This document shows positions 11,458-22,427 of a stretch of DNA of 64,000 nt, in pieces. The position numbers were made by a program, and so were the translations under genes. Position 1 is the stretch's first letter, and each line of letters opens with the position of its first letter. Source of the stretch: Sequoia sempervirens. Lineage: Eukaryota; Streptophyta; Pinopsida; Cupressales; Cupressaceae. The notes under the pieces were generated by a model. The model worked only from the letters and a program-made list of their open reading frames with translations, was not told where the DNA came from and did not search any database. The stretch lies in NCBI GenBank assembly GCA_007258455.2, contig VDFB02047230.1, positions 160,898,635-160,962,634 on the forward strand. The letters run 5' to 3'.

Positions 11458-11600
11458 TTTTTTTTTAAGGGTAAACGCTTTTGATCAAAGCTATGATTCA
11501 GAATACAACCATTCAATAATACCACCCGAATGGGGTTTGAACCTTGGTGGGAAGAACAACAGTGCCACCTATAAACCATGACACCATGCCAATACCTACA
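11458..11600 (-). mobile_element. tRNA-derived SINE with 16-bp target duplication
   Basis: Read on the minus strand, the 143-bp insert has an A-box-like segment (TGGTTTATAGGTGG, 11578-11565), then a good RNA polymerase III B box (GGTTCAAACCCC, 11543-11532), and ends in a run of A (plus-strand T run starting at 11458). It is flanked by a perfect 16-base direct repeat, TATTTATTAAATACTT, at 11442-11457 and 11601-11616. Internal pol III promoter, 3' poly-A and a long target duplication together are diagnostic of a SINE mobilised by LINE machinery. It encodes no protein. Confidence 0.88.
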
Positions 11601-11616
11601 TATTTATTAAATACTT

Positions 11617-11770
11617 ACTAGCATATATATTATTTATTAATAATATATATAAAATATGCCAAGAGATATCCTTTTGATGCATCTATTGTACTATTATAAA
11701 ATAGGTGCCTCGACAAAGATATCTCTTGGCGTATTTTATATATATTAATAAATAATATATACATGCTAGT
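11617..11770. repeat. Inverted repeat, 54-bp arms and 47-bp loop
   Basis: The left arm (11617-11670) starts ACTAGCATATATATTATTTA and ends CCAAGAGATATC. The right arm (11718-11770) starts GATATCTCTTGGC and ends ACATGCTAGT. Arms pair almost throughout. This could be a small foldback or MITE-like element. No clear flanking duplication was seen, so the class is uncertain. Confidence 0.85.
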
Positions 11771-11825
11771 GGCATTTGCAGCACAACATGAAAGACAAGA
11801 TTATAATTATTTTTAGTTATAGAAT

Positions 11826-12720
11826 TAAGGTTAGGGTTAGATACATATTTAGTTAGGGTTGGAGTTAAAAATAGTGTCAGTGTTAGTTTTAGGATTAAGT
11901 TTAGGGTTAGAGTTAGAGTTAGAGTGAGAATTATTGTTGAGATTGAATCATAACCCTAATCTAACCTTAACCTTAGACCTAATTGAACCCTAACCCTATT
12001 TGTAATTGAACTTTAACTCTAACCCCAACCCTAACCCTATCATTGAACCCAAGCTTTATCCTAGAACCCCAACTCTAATTAAATTTTAAACCTAACCTAA
12101 CCTTAACCCTAATGCTAATCCCAATCCTAAGTCTATCTATAATTATAATCCTAAGCCTTCTAATTCTAACCCTAATTATAATCTTAATTATAATTCTAAC
12201 CCTAACCATAATCCTAATGCTATTCATAATCCTTAGTTTAACACTAACCATAGATCTCATGACAAACTTAACTCTAATTATAACCCTAATCAACCCTGAC
12301 CTTAACCTTAACCCTAACCTTGAGCTTAATTAAACCCTAACCTTAACCTTAAGTCTGAGCTTAATTAAATCAAGGTCCTAGCTCTAACCCCAAAACTCAT
12401 ATATGTGAGATAATTATAATTTACCAAAACCCTAACCATAATTGAATCATAACCCTAATTGAAATATGATCCTACCTTTAATTGAACCCTAACCCTAATT
12501 GAATTGTAATTTTAACCCTAAGCCTAATTGAACCCTATTTTTTACTCTACGACTAATTAAACACTATTTCTAACCCTAACCCTAATCCCATCTAAATCCT
12601 AGTCCTAATTGAACCCTAACCCCAATTGAATCATATTTAAACCCTAACCCTTAATGAGCACTAACCCTAATTAAACCCTAACACAATTGAACCATAATTC
12701 TAACCCTAATCCTAATAACA
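11826..12720. repeat. Degenerate interstitial telomere-like array with orientation switch
   Basis: From 11826 to about 11935 the plus strand carries G-rich words (GGTTAGGGTTAG, TTTAGGGTTAGAG). From about 11950 it carries the complement (AACCCTAACCCTA, AACCCTAATTGAACCCTAA) to about 12720. The unit is mostly a 6-base CCCTAA/CCTAAC word mixed with an 11-12 base CCCTAATTGAA word. Copies are heavily mutated, so this is not a functional telomere. Confidence 0.9.
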
Positions 12721-13094
12721 TATTATAGGTATTATATTTATTAATGTCTTAATATTAGTTTATAAATTCAACATTATTTATAAATATTTTAAAATAAATT
12801 AAGCATTTCAATCTAAATTTTTAATATTTGACATTACAAATAAAATTAAACTAAATTCTAATTTTTTTAAATCCATAAAATATTTATTGTCTATTTAGTT
12901 TTACTAATTATCTAATACAATAAATTAAATTAAATTAAATATTAATTTTAAATTAATTAAACAATTATTAATTAGAATTTTAGAATAAATTAAGAAATAA
13001 GATCTATATAAAATCAACTTTTCTATTTTTTCTTTGTGTCCAAATCATTTAATTTTCTAAAATTATACTAAATTCTAGATATCATAATTAAACA
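12721..13094. other. AT-rich spacer inside the telomere-like array
   Basis: AT-rich sequence (ATTAAATTAAATTAAAT and similar) separating the two halves of the CCCTAA-type array. No gene. Confidence 0.5.
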
Positions 13095-13602
13095 AAAAAT
13101 TATTCTATTCTAATCCTAACCCTAGTTAAACCCTAACCCTATTTGACTCCCAAACCTCACCTAATTGAACACTAAATCCACCTGTAATTCTCGATCACTA
13201 AGCATACACTAGAATTCTACCTTAACCTTTAACCTTAACTCCTAATCTAAACCCTAAACCTAACTCTAATCAAACCCTAACCCAAACCTACTTGATTCAT
13301 AATCCCAACCCTAACCCAAACCCTAATTGAACTTTAAAACTAACCTTAATTAAGTATTAACCCTAATTGAACATTTATTGAACAATAGTCCTAATTGTAC
13401 CATAAGCCTAACTTTGAACTACAGTTGAACTCTAATCCTAACCCTAACACTAATTATTATCCTAATTGAACCTTAACCCCAACCCTAACCTTAACCTTGA
13501 CCCTATTTGAACTCTTATTGAATTCATAACCTTAATTAAACCCCAACCTCATCCTCAATCCTAACCCAAATTGAACATTAATTGAACTCTAAACCTAACC
13601 CT
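13095..13602. repeat. Telomere-like array, second block, running into the gap
   Basis: Again CCCTAA-type words in the C-rich orientation (TAATCCTAACCCTAG, TAACCCAAACCC, CCTAATTGAACC). The array is still present when the assembly gap starts, so its true length is unknown. Confidence 0.88.
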
Positions 13603-13702
13603 NNNNNNNNNNNNNNNNNNNNNNNNNNNNNNNNNNNNNNNNNNNNNNNNNNNNNNNNNNNNNNNNNNNNNNNNNNNNNNNNNNNNNNNNNNNNNNNNNN
13701 NN
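13603..13702. other. Assembly gap, 100 N
   Basis: Exactly 100 N characters, which suggests a gap of unspecified size. Sequence on the right is not telomere-like. Confidence 0.99.
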
Positions 13703-13830
13703 ACAAGTCAGAATCATCATTGCTAATGTCAATACAGATTTATCTTTTTAGTTAAAGATACAATGTGTCACTTCTTATGGCGAGCTTATCCCTAGGGCCC
13801 TCAACATCCCTAATCGCACAAGGAAGCACA

Positions 13831-14225
13831 CACTAGTAGAATTTGGCAAATAAATGACTAGGTGACTAAAACTTTGTCACAACAACTAAAAATGACTAAA
13901 TTATGCTCATTTTTTGCAACTCATCTATAAATGAGTAAATAAATTACTAGTTTGGTTGTTGATTAAAATTGTAGTGACACAAAATAAAAATGGCTAAATG
14001 GTTAATCATTTATTTAGTCTAATCTATTTAAATAAATCATTTAAGGAATCAAGAATATAGCCTGCCAAAATACTCTAAAACTTTAATAAACATACCCTAA
14101 AACTTTTTTCAAAATATTATTTTCAGGCGTAGCCTACCAGAATGGAGTTTTTATTTTAATAAACATACTATAAAACCTTTGTCAAAAAATTATTTTCAAG
14201 CACATACCACCAAAATGGAGAAGTG
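13831..14225. other. Possible CACTA-like end and adjoining 73-bp tandem repeat
   Basis: CACTAGTAGAATTTGGCAAA at 13831 resembles the ends of CACTA transposons, and short GACTAAA words follow as subterminal repeats might. At about 14058-14225 there are two copies of a 73-bp unit containing TAATAAACATAC (14084 and 14157). No opposite terminus or 3-bp duplication was found, so the transposon reading is weak. Confidence 0.3.
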
Positions 14226-17200
14226 CTTCCATAAAGAATGAAAGAGAATGGTGAGGAGATGTGCATGAAAGGAGGCATAGGATTCATTGTTGTTTATCTC
14301 ATTCCTGCTCTACTCAACAAATCTTACATTGTTCCTGCTACTATTTGTAATCTAGGTATTTACTTGACATATATTTGCATAATCTCAAATTTCTTCATAG
14401 GCTTCAGAAGTATCAATGTATCCTATATAGGTTTTAGAATGATTTATTTTAATTAAAAAAATAAATAAATGATGTATTTCCCTATAATTAGATAATGTGG
14501 AGATCTCCTAAATCTTCCCCAACACACTATCCTCTTTGGCACTGTATTCATTAATCCAACTACTAGGGTTTTGCATGTGACATATTTAATATCCTCATGA
14601 CCATGGCTTTTAAATAGATCTTAATCTTTACTTTAATCCTTTTCATGGTGACCCTTGAGTACCATAATCCACCTTCAATCTCTTCTAAGAATAGTGTCTT
14701 AAGCTAGACTACATAGTATGCATATAAAGCAAGTCCTTCATACCTGCCATTGTTCCAAACCACCGCTCACTACCTTGCTTAAAATGTTGCCTCCATAAGC
14801 ACAATAGCATGTTTTAAAATCATGGTTGCTAGTGATTGACCATTAAGGTCACCACTTTCATCATGAAGATACAATGAGATTTTTGTCTTCAAACTCAATG
14901 CATTATGCAAGATAACATTGTGAATTGTTTGTTGTGTACAATTTGATTTTCTTGCACATTTACTACTTTTCTAACTTCCTTTAAGAATGGGTATTGCACC
15001 CTCAGCTGCAATCTCAAATAGCTCACTCACTATCACTTGAAGATTCCTTTCATGAGCATCCTTCTATAAAATCAAACTATGCCCTATAGAATGCCTACTT
15101 ATTACAAGGGACTCATTTTTTCATGGTATTGTAGTTCTTAAGATCCTTCAACCTTATTGACATTACTTCACATTCTAGAAGGTATTATTCACTATTCTCC
15201 CATCTTTGATGAGTCTCAAAACACTGCTCAAACATGCAATCCACTACCTCCATTATACATTAATGGCTAAGAAGAAACATTGAACCTATGATTACCATTG
15301 TTACTTCATTTGGACAGTCATTCCATTATTGTATTTTCCTTGTCTAACACTACAAAAATCATTTGAAAAACCCTTAAGGTCGGCAAGAGGGTAAGGAAAC
15401 TCACTGTTAAAAGCTCGACTTTACTATGCAAGGTTTGAGCTTTATTATCTTGTCACTGCTTAGCCTCTTTTTGACTGTCACATCTCAAATGACTATCATT
15501 CTTCTTACCATATATTTCATTTACAAATGTCACTAAGCTACAAAGTATTCTTGTTATTGGCTACAATCTTTAGATTGCAAGATTTTGTTATTAGCTACAA
15601 TGTCTTAATCTTTTTGGTATTGCAACCTCACTAATCCAATATACTTTTTTTTATGTTTCTACAGAGGTCTAAGGTTTGTACCCTAATCATTCTCTTACCA
15701 ATGCTTTTATTGGTATTAAAAAACAACCTTAAATCTTGGGTCAGAAAATTAGTTTTCTTGATAAAGTTGTGGTATGATCTTGGATTGTATCCTAGAGTGT
15801 GTGGGAAGCTTGTGTTTGATCATTAAGGTATGTAAACATGAGCAGGGAAATGTATCCTATATATCATGGGTCTTGCTTTAATACTTTCCATAATGGTTAT
15901 TAGTAGATCGCATTATTATAGTTTGCGGTAACCCAATATTGCATTCAAGTATGTAACAAACTTGGTTTGTAGTTAAAGCTATACACTTTTAAGTAACATT
16001 CATAAAGGTTTAGAAAATCTTTCTCACTCTCTAGAATAGCCCATTAATCATGGGTTGTGCTTGAATGCACTATATAATTGATATAACACAACCACTCTGC
16101 ATATCAACCAGAGTTATAGGATCTTTATTACAGCAAGAGGTAATCACTCTTCGATCATGCTATAATTACATCCTAACCTATTAAACTTGAGACAACCTGA
16201 ATGCACCCAATGATGATTGACACCTACATTATACAACTTGAATTAACTACATTATATGAGTACCTGCATTTCTATCACAACATAGCCACATTAAACTTGG
16301 GTCACACATGAATGCATCCTGTATTTGTTATAGAAAAAATATGCCACATGACCAATAGAGTTATGGATCACATAATTATAGTCACAAGAATTTGTTCCTT
16401 GGTTGTGATCTTATGGTGATTCCACACAACAAAATCTGGACATGAAATTCTCAAAACCCTAAACCTCTAAAAATGAAATCTGATGAGATGTTGCTTTCAA
16501 ATATGAATTTCAAACCTAGAACTACAAATCTAACTTCACAACTAAATTCTGCAAAAAGACAATGACTACCCTCAACCTGGTGATATCTTCTTGATTTTTT
16601 TCTGATTTTTCCTTAGTTCTCCACAAATTGTCTCAAGTAGAGGAAAACACTATCACAATAAATCAATGAACTCACTTTTCTTTATGTCGGCCACAATTTG
16701 ATTTTTTTTCTATTTTTCATGCTTGTCGAAATGTTGAAAAAACTGATAGTTGAAATTTCGATGAAACCCAGGTTCATCGAAATTTCAACGAAGATCGGGG
16801 ATAAAATTTCAAAAAATTGAAAATTACACATCAAATTTTACAAGCACCCAATGATACATCAAATTATACATATTTCATCAGACATTTTCGTCGGATTTTG
16901 TAGTCAAATGAGTTAGTGTATAAGACATAATTGCATGTAAAACATATAAATATTTGTCAAAATCCTATTAGTAAAGGAGTCCTTCAATGCTTATTAACCT
17001 GTTATAATGATGCACATTCAACCTCCATTAGGTTTCTTCAAGTAATAATTATTGCATTTAGCTTAATCTAGAACTCCCCTATTTTGCTATCCCAGTCTTC
17101 TTTTTTTTGCGGGTTACAACATTCAATTGCTATGTGCTATAGTTCCTCCTTGGCTACAAAAGGTTAATTCACAAAGCATGTGCACAAGACTAAATATCAT

Positions 17201-18303
17201 AATTAAAATATAGAATTCCATCCACATTTCATGCATATCTACATATAAGCCATCCAATACTATTATGTCATAACCATATTCCCATTACTATGATTTAGGT
17301 TCAAGTCTTATGTAATAAGTATGAAAAGATAGCATAATATGGAAGTATTGTTTGAAAGGTATATCTAAAAGTGTCTGAAAGTATGTATAAAAGTAACAAA
17401 AAATGAGCTAATAACTAGACCCATCACTCCCCCCAACTAGACCTTTGCTTGTCCCTAATAAAAATACTAGGGGTACTAATTATACTGCAAGGTGACCTGT
17501 CTCAGGTCCATAACAATATTGACTCGCTGGTTCTGCTTCAAATAAAAACCTTTGTATGCTGCAAGTTGTATCATTCTGGTATTCCTAGCTTTCTCACATT
17601 CTTCACCTTTCTCCCTAGTCTAATATGGAACTGGATAGAGTAGGATAGATGGATGAAAGGTGAGTAGTACCTAGTAAATCCCTTTGTTAACACTAATTTT
17701 TCTATATACCTATTTACCCTTGAAGCACGGAAGTGAAATTATACATAGAATGAGGTCCCTTTCTTTGTAATTCAGGGGTCAAACTATTCCATTTGTTTTG
17801 CACATGTGTCTATAGAACTACTGTCCCAAACCCATAGCTAACATATGCATTCTTTCATAATTTTATTTTCTTAGTTTCATGTTTTTCTTGCCCACACCTT
17901 TGTGATCAATGAGTTTCAACCATTCATCAATAATTGCCTCAAGGTTCCTAGATTATTTCCTTATGGGGAGAGAAATTTATTTTTCCCTCTCCTCATACTC
18001 TTCCATTATTTCACCTCTAATTTTTTCATTTCCATAGTAGGATGCAAGTTCCCTTATCTGAAGATCCCCTACAAAAATTAGAGGATTCCACTATGTTTCA
18101 TATGACAGTACATAATTTTGTAAATAATATTCACACAAATAATTGTGTTCCTTCTGTGTAGAAGCAACAAAAGTATTAAGAAACCCAAAAAATTTACTCA
18201 TACCAACTGTCTGTTTACTAATTAACTTGCTAAACTAGAAACTTAAAAAAAAATCCTACAAAAATAGTGCATATATCCTCGGTGGAGGTCTACATTTGAT
18301 AAT
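14226..18303. other. No intact gene; weak decayed-coding signal near 15.1-15.3 kb
   Basis: Mostly unrecognised AT-rich sequence. On the minus strand at about 15260-15050 a frame reads protein-like (FEQCFETHQRWEN, RLKDLKNYN, FDFIEGCS), but it has at least five stops and matches nothing I recognise. CACTACAAAAATC at 15348 again looks like a CACTA end but has no partner. The short open frame at 17449-17643 has no protein features. Confidence 0.35.
16749..16789. repeat. Perfect 17-bp hairpin
   Basis: GTTGAAATTTCGATGAA (16749-16765) is followed by a 7-base loop and its exact reverse complement TTCATCGAAATTTCAAC (16773-16789). There is no U run, and it lies in otherwise unannotated DNA. Confidence 0.9.
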
Positions 18304-20096
18304 CTATGCAGCTTTGTCTACCACTTCCTCCAACCTAATTTTTGATTTGCTTAACTCCATGTCTCTCTTTTCTAGTTCCTTTGCATGTTCTTCAATCAAG
18401 AATTCCTTTTCTTTCTTCCATTTCTCCTTTGCATGTTCTTCAATCAAGAATTCCTTTTCTTTCTTCCATTTCTCCTTTCCATGTGGAACCTTAGTAGTTA
18501 CTTTCCATAATTGATAACCAAGTGACAAGGTTGTATGGTAATCAAGAGTTTTGATGGAAGGAGGTTTCTGATCTAACACTGCCAGTTCTCCATCCCTAGT
18601 CTTAGTTATGGCCAATTGTGCTAACAAGTCAAGTTTAGTACCATGGCCATATATTTGCAATTTCTCCTCCATTTCCTACATTTTTTCTTCTCTCTTCTTG
18701 TCATCCTTTTCATAGGTTTATACTAACTCTTCCAAATGTTTGATCCTATCTAAGGATTCTTGGAGCTCTTTCCTTATATCTCTTCCTTCTATGTACATCT
18801 CCTTTGTATCCATGAACGATTCATTACCTCTCTCTTCATAGTCTCTATGAATGGGGTTGTCTAGGGTTTCTTTTTGTGTTTTCTTAGTAGTAAACATATC
18901 ATTTGGTTCTAAATCAGAGGTAGTTGACACATATCTTCTCCTTTTCACATGTATATTTACATTGCCAAGGGTATCTCCCTTCACTTCATATTTTGTTTCT
19001 ACTATCATGAAATCTTCCTGTTGTTGTTCTTTGCTCTTTTCTTCTTCCTCAAGTTCTTCTATATTTCCCCTCATGGCTCCTTGTCTCTTTAATCTACCTG
19101 AACATCTAGGTGTAGGTGTCTCTTTCTTAACACTCTTCTTCTTCTCCTTTTGAACACCCTTCTTATTTTGAACACCCCCCTTTTTCTTTGGAGTATCCTC
19201 CATTTCCTCTACTTTGGAAGGTGTGGAGGATGTAGATGTACTGCCTCTCCTACTCCTAGATCTTTGTGATTTAGAAGAAGATGGAATTTCCTGAATTATA
19301 GGTGATTTAGACTCCAATTCATTATGTTCCTCATGCTCACCTTAGCTATGGGTAGGTGAAACCATAGGTGAGACATGGGATATTTCTCTTATAGGTTCAT
19401 TTGTGGTTCTACATTCTCAGGTACCATAGGTGCATCTAGCAAACTGTTAATATCTATACATTCCTTAAAATCTTCCCAATTTACTTGTGGGTATTGAATC
19501 CTCAAACTTCTTTTTAACAATAAAGCAATGAAATAGTGGTGTGATAGGGAAGTGTCAGCTTGTTTTCTTTGATACTTTGATGCCATCCTTTTCAACAAAT
19601 TCTAAAGAAAGTTTGGCACATTTACCAACTTATTGTGCCTAAGGTGATTGAGTAATTTAAAATGTATTGTATATAAGATATTTTTCCTACTATCATAGGT
19701 GAAATATCTAACAATGTAGGAAGAAAAATTATCCCATAACTAGGGAAGAGAGAGCCTCTTTGTACCTTGTTAAGACAAGTCTAACCCCTCCCCTTGTTCA
19801 CATAATTCCTCTTTGGTTGCAACTACATTTGCACATGTTGGAGACTCTACTCTAGTTCTAGGTAGTCCAAAAACTTGTGCTATGGCAAGCTTGGATGCAT
19901 CCATTAATAGTTACTTCACCATAGCTTCATCATATTCAAGTGTGGTTGCAAACCTTCTTATCATGTATTCATCATATTCTATTAATTTTAGGAAATAATC
20001 AAGCCAGCTGACCTTGGAATAAATGGGTAGAACCATTGCATCTTCTCGAATTTTCTTATGAGCTATCAACTCCCTTCTAATGACATCACCTCCCAT
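18304..20096 (-). pseudogene. Decayed uncharacterised ORF, relative of the 48.1-51.6 kb ORF
   Basis: Four minus-strand open pieces (19911-20096, 19389-19598, 18718-19317, 18304-18672) lie in the order of one long protein, in two frames. The upstream part contains DASKLAIAQVFGLPRTR, which aligns with NPVAIAQTFDMPGQ in the 48.1-51.6 kb frame. Both copies then pass through a basic, Ser/Lys-rich middle (SQRSRSRRGSTSTSS, KKKGGVQNKK) and end in a coiled-coil-like Glu/Lys region. No catalytic motif is recognised. The layout loosely recalls proteins carried by plant retroelements and annotated as putative plant transposon proteins, but that is a guess. Stops separate all four pieces. Confidence 0.6.
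18380..18475 (-). repeat. 48-bp in-frame tandem duplication in the coiled-coil region
   Basis: Two adjacent 48-bp copies, almost identical, encode the 16-residue unit KEKWKKEKEFLIEEHA twice. The period starts at 18380 and 18428. Preservation of the frame suggests it arose while the protein was still coding, or by chance in multiples of three. Confidence 0.9.
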
Positions 20097-20846
20097 TTTG
20101 GCTTACTCTCTCTGCTCAATGTGTTCAATTCAGTCTTGAAATTTTAGCTCAATTCACTCCACCACCTTTAAAAACCCTTCTCCTTCCTATTGTTTCCTCA
20201 TATACTTTTATTACCATACCATAACTAGAACTCCCCTTCTCAATACCAACTTAATTTGAGCTTATAAATAGGTTCTGGGTTTGACTTTGGTTTCGACTAA
20301 GCTCAAGTTCTCAGGGTTTGAGAATTGGTAATTGGAAATGGCAAAAAAAATGAGATGTAATTCTTAGGAGGGTTTTGCATTCCATTTCTATCTATTGAAT
20401 TTTATTTAGGTGACGGATTTCAAAAAGACTGATGAAAAGACTGACTAAGTTGTACCCTCCCCCAACTTAATGGTTGAAGTGACCACACTTCAACTTGTGA
20501 TTGGGAAGTGTTATAATTTGAAAGTAAGGAAATTAATGGTATGAATATTTCACATGCATAAATTAATATGAAAGACATAATGAATGTTTAAAGGAATCTA
20601 TTGCAATTATGATAGCATACCTCATGGAACAGTCAAAAGAGATATAACTGATCTTCGTTCATGTTAATTGAATATCATGCATTTGGATTTTAGTTGATGT
20701 GAATGGAAATAACTAGATATAAATGAATTGTGAGGTGGTGGGTGCAATTGATGGGATGAGTGAGACAGATATTAGTTAGTGATGTGAGAGCTCAAACATT
20801 TGAAATTTGAATTGGCAGCAAAAGATTCATGTTGTGGATACTTATT
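20097..20846. other. No gene recognised; flank of element B
   Basis: AT-rich flank ending with the left target-site copy of element B. After removing element B this flank joins directly to 27970 onward. Confidence 0.4.
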
Positions 20847-20851
20847 GTGAA

Positions 20852-22304
20852 TGTAAGGAAAGCTTAGGTGTAGAACAAACTCTCCTAATTTCAAAACCTT
20901 AGGGAAGAATGTAGAGGTGACTTTTAAATTTTTCAATTACAATCCAATTAAGATACTCATGAAATAAACAACATAAAAGAAAATTGAACACACACACAAT
21001 TGGACACCAAATTTATGTGAGAAAACCCTTATGGGAGAAACACCCACCACACCAAGAAAAGCATATTTGTATTACAGTAAACAAAATTACATACAGAGTA
21101 TAGACTTCACTTTCTAATGTCAACCTACAATAGCACAATTACTAATCAATCTTGTACAGAGTAGCTCTCAGGAAACATACAATGAATTCACTCAGATCAA
21201 TCCGTGTTCAATCGAGCAACATTTCATCATCCCACACTGTTCATTGTCATCTGCCATTGCTAGAAAGTAATCTATTCTCTCACAGTTTGTTCATCTCCCT
21301 CACAGAAACGGTCATAACAATCCAACTACTAGTGGTTCACATTCTGCTTCTCCAATTGATTGAAAATAGACAACATAGGATTGATATTCAGTCAAGGCGT
21401 TCAAACTGTATTGCATGTCAGTGAGACACTAGGCCATGTCTCCCCAATGCCACAATTGCCAACTATCGTTATTGGCCAGAGTCACCACCATCGGCAAGAT
21501 TCATATCGAGTCCAAACCTATCACCCAGACTCACTCTATCACTAATACATCACATCGATATCCATTGTAGAACCATCAACAAGACCATTGCTATTGGAAA
21601 GAGGTCATACCGAACACAAATCCATCTTGTGTAGATCTATTAGCAAGAGTTTCAATATTGCTAAAATTCTTATAGAACCTTATGTCATACCGATGTTCAT
21701 ACCTATCGGCAAGAGGAAAACCATCTGTAAGAGTTCTCTCTGAAAGAACATGTCTATCGGTGAGACCAACAGTCATCAACAGGAGATCACACCAAAGACA
21801 TACCTAGAAGTTCATATTACTCTGAATATTCTATCGACAAGAGCAACACCATTGGCAAGAGGTTACACCGAAGTCCATCATGTAGAGATCCATCGGAAGA
21901 TCATAAACCAATCTGTTAGCGAGACTAGCACTCTTGGCAAGAGTTCATACCGACTGCAAACCTATCAGCCAAGAGTCTTCCCGATGTGTTCCATCCATCG
22001 CCAATGTGTAAAACCTCAGTGAGACATACTCAGTCGGAATGAGTCATTCTGAATCTTCAAGCCTCTCCCTAATATCCATTAGAAACCAACCTGTTGGCAA
22101 GAGGTTTGTTCGGGCGAAATGAGATGGAAGTTTCATAGTGATCGACATGTCTTGCCAATGACTCTCGTTGGCAACACAGAACCAAAGTCTTAGTGACTTT
22201 AAACTTTTGAACACAACTACTAGTCGGTAAGACTTCCAGAGGGTCTCACCATTTTTTCTCTTTTAGAGTTTCATGTCAGTAAGCTTGAGGCACATTTTCC
22301 AACA
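20852..22304 (-). repeat. 3' LTR of element B (1453 bp)
   Basis: Plus strand starts TGTAAGGAAAGCTTAGG and ends CATTTTCCAACA. It abuts the GTGAA target copy on the left and the polypurine tract on the right. It contains the same degenerate TCGGCAAGAG / ACCGA motif array as the other long LTRs. Confidence 0.95.
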
Positions 22305-22316
22305 ATCTCCCACTTG
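22305..22316 (-). other. Polypurine tract of element B
   Basis: Minus strand reads CAAGTGGGAGAT directly before the LTR start TGTTGG. This is the primer for plus-strand DNA synthesis. The same tract, with small changes, sits beside the 3' LTRs of elements C and F. Confidence 0.9.
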
Positions 22317-22427
22317 ATGAAGTTCTTACTAACACCTCCAAAGCACAACAAAACTACTAAAATTCATGGGCACTAAGGCCCATCGAACTGGCACACCACC
22401 TGAACTTTTTTGTGCTCACTGGTTTTG

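Noticed and set aside
12075..12333. Hydrophobic Ile/Leu/Arg frames on both strands
   Set aside because: Translations of degenerate CCCTAA-type repeats.
15348..15420. CACTACAAAAATC as the end of a CACTA transposon
   Set aside because: No second terminus, no 3-bp duplication and no transposase seen; the word alone can occur by chance.
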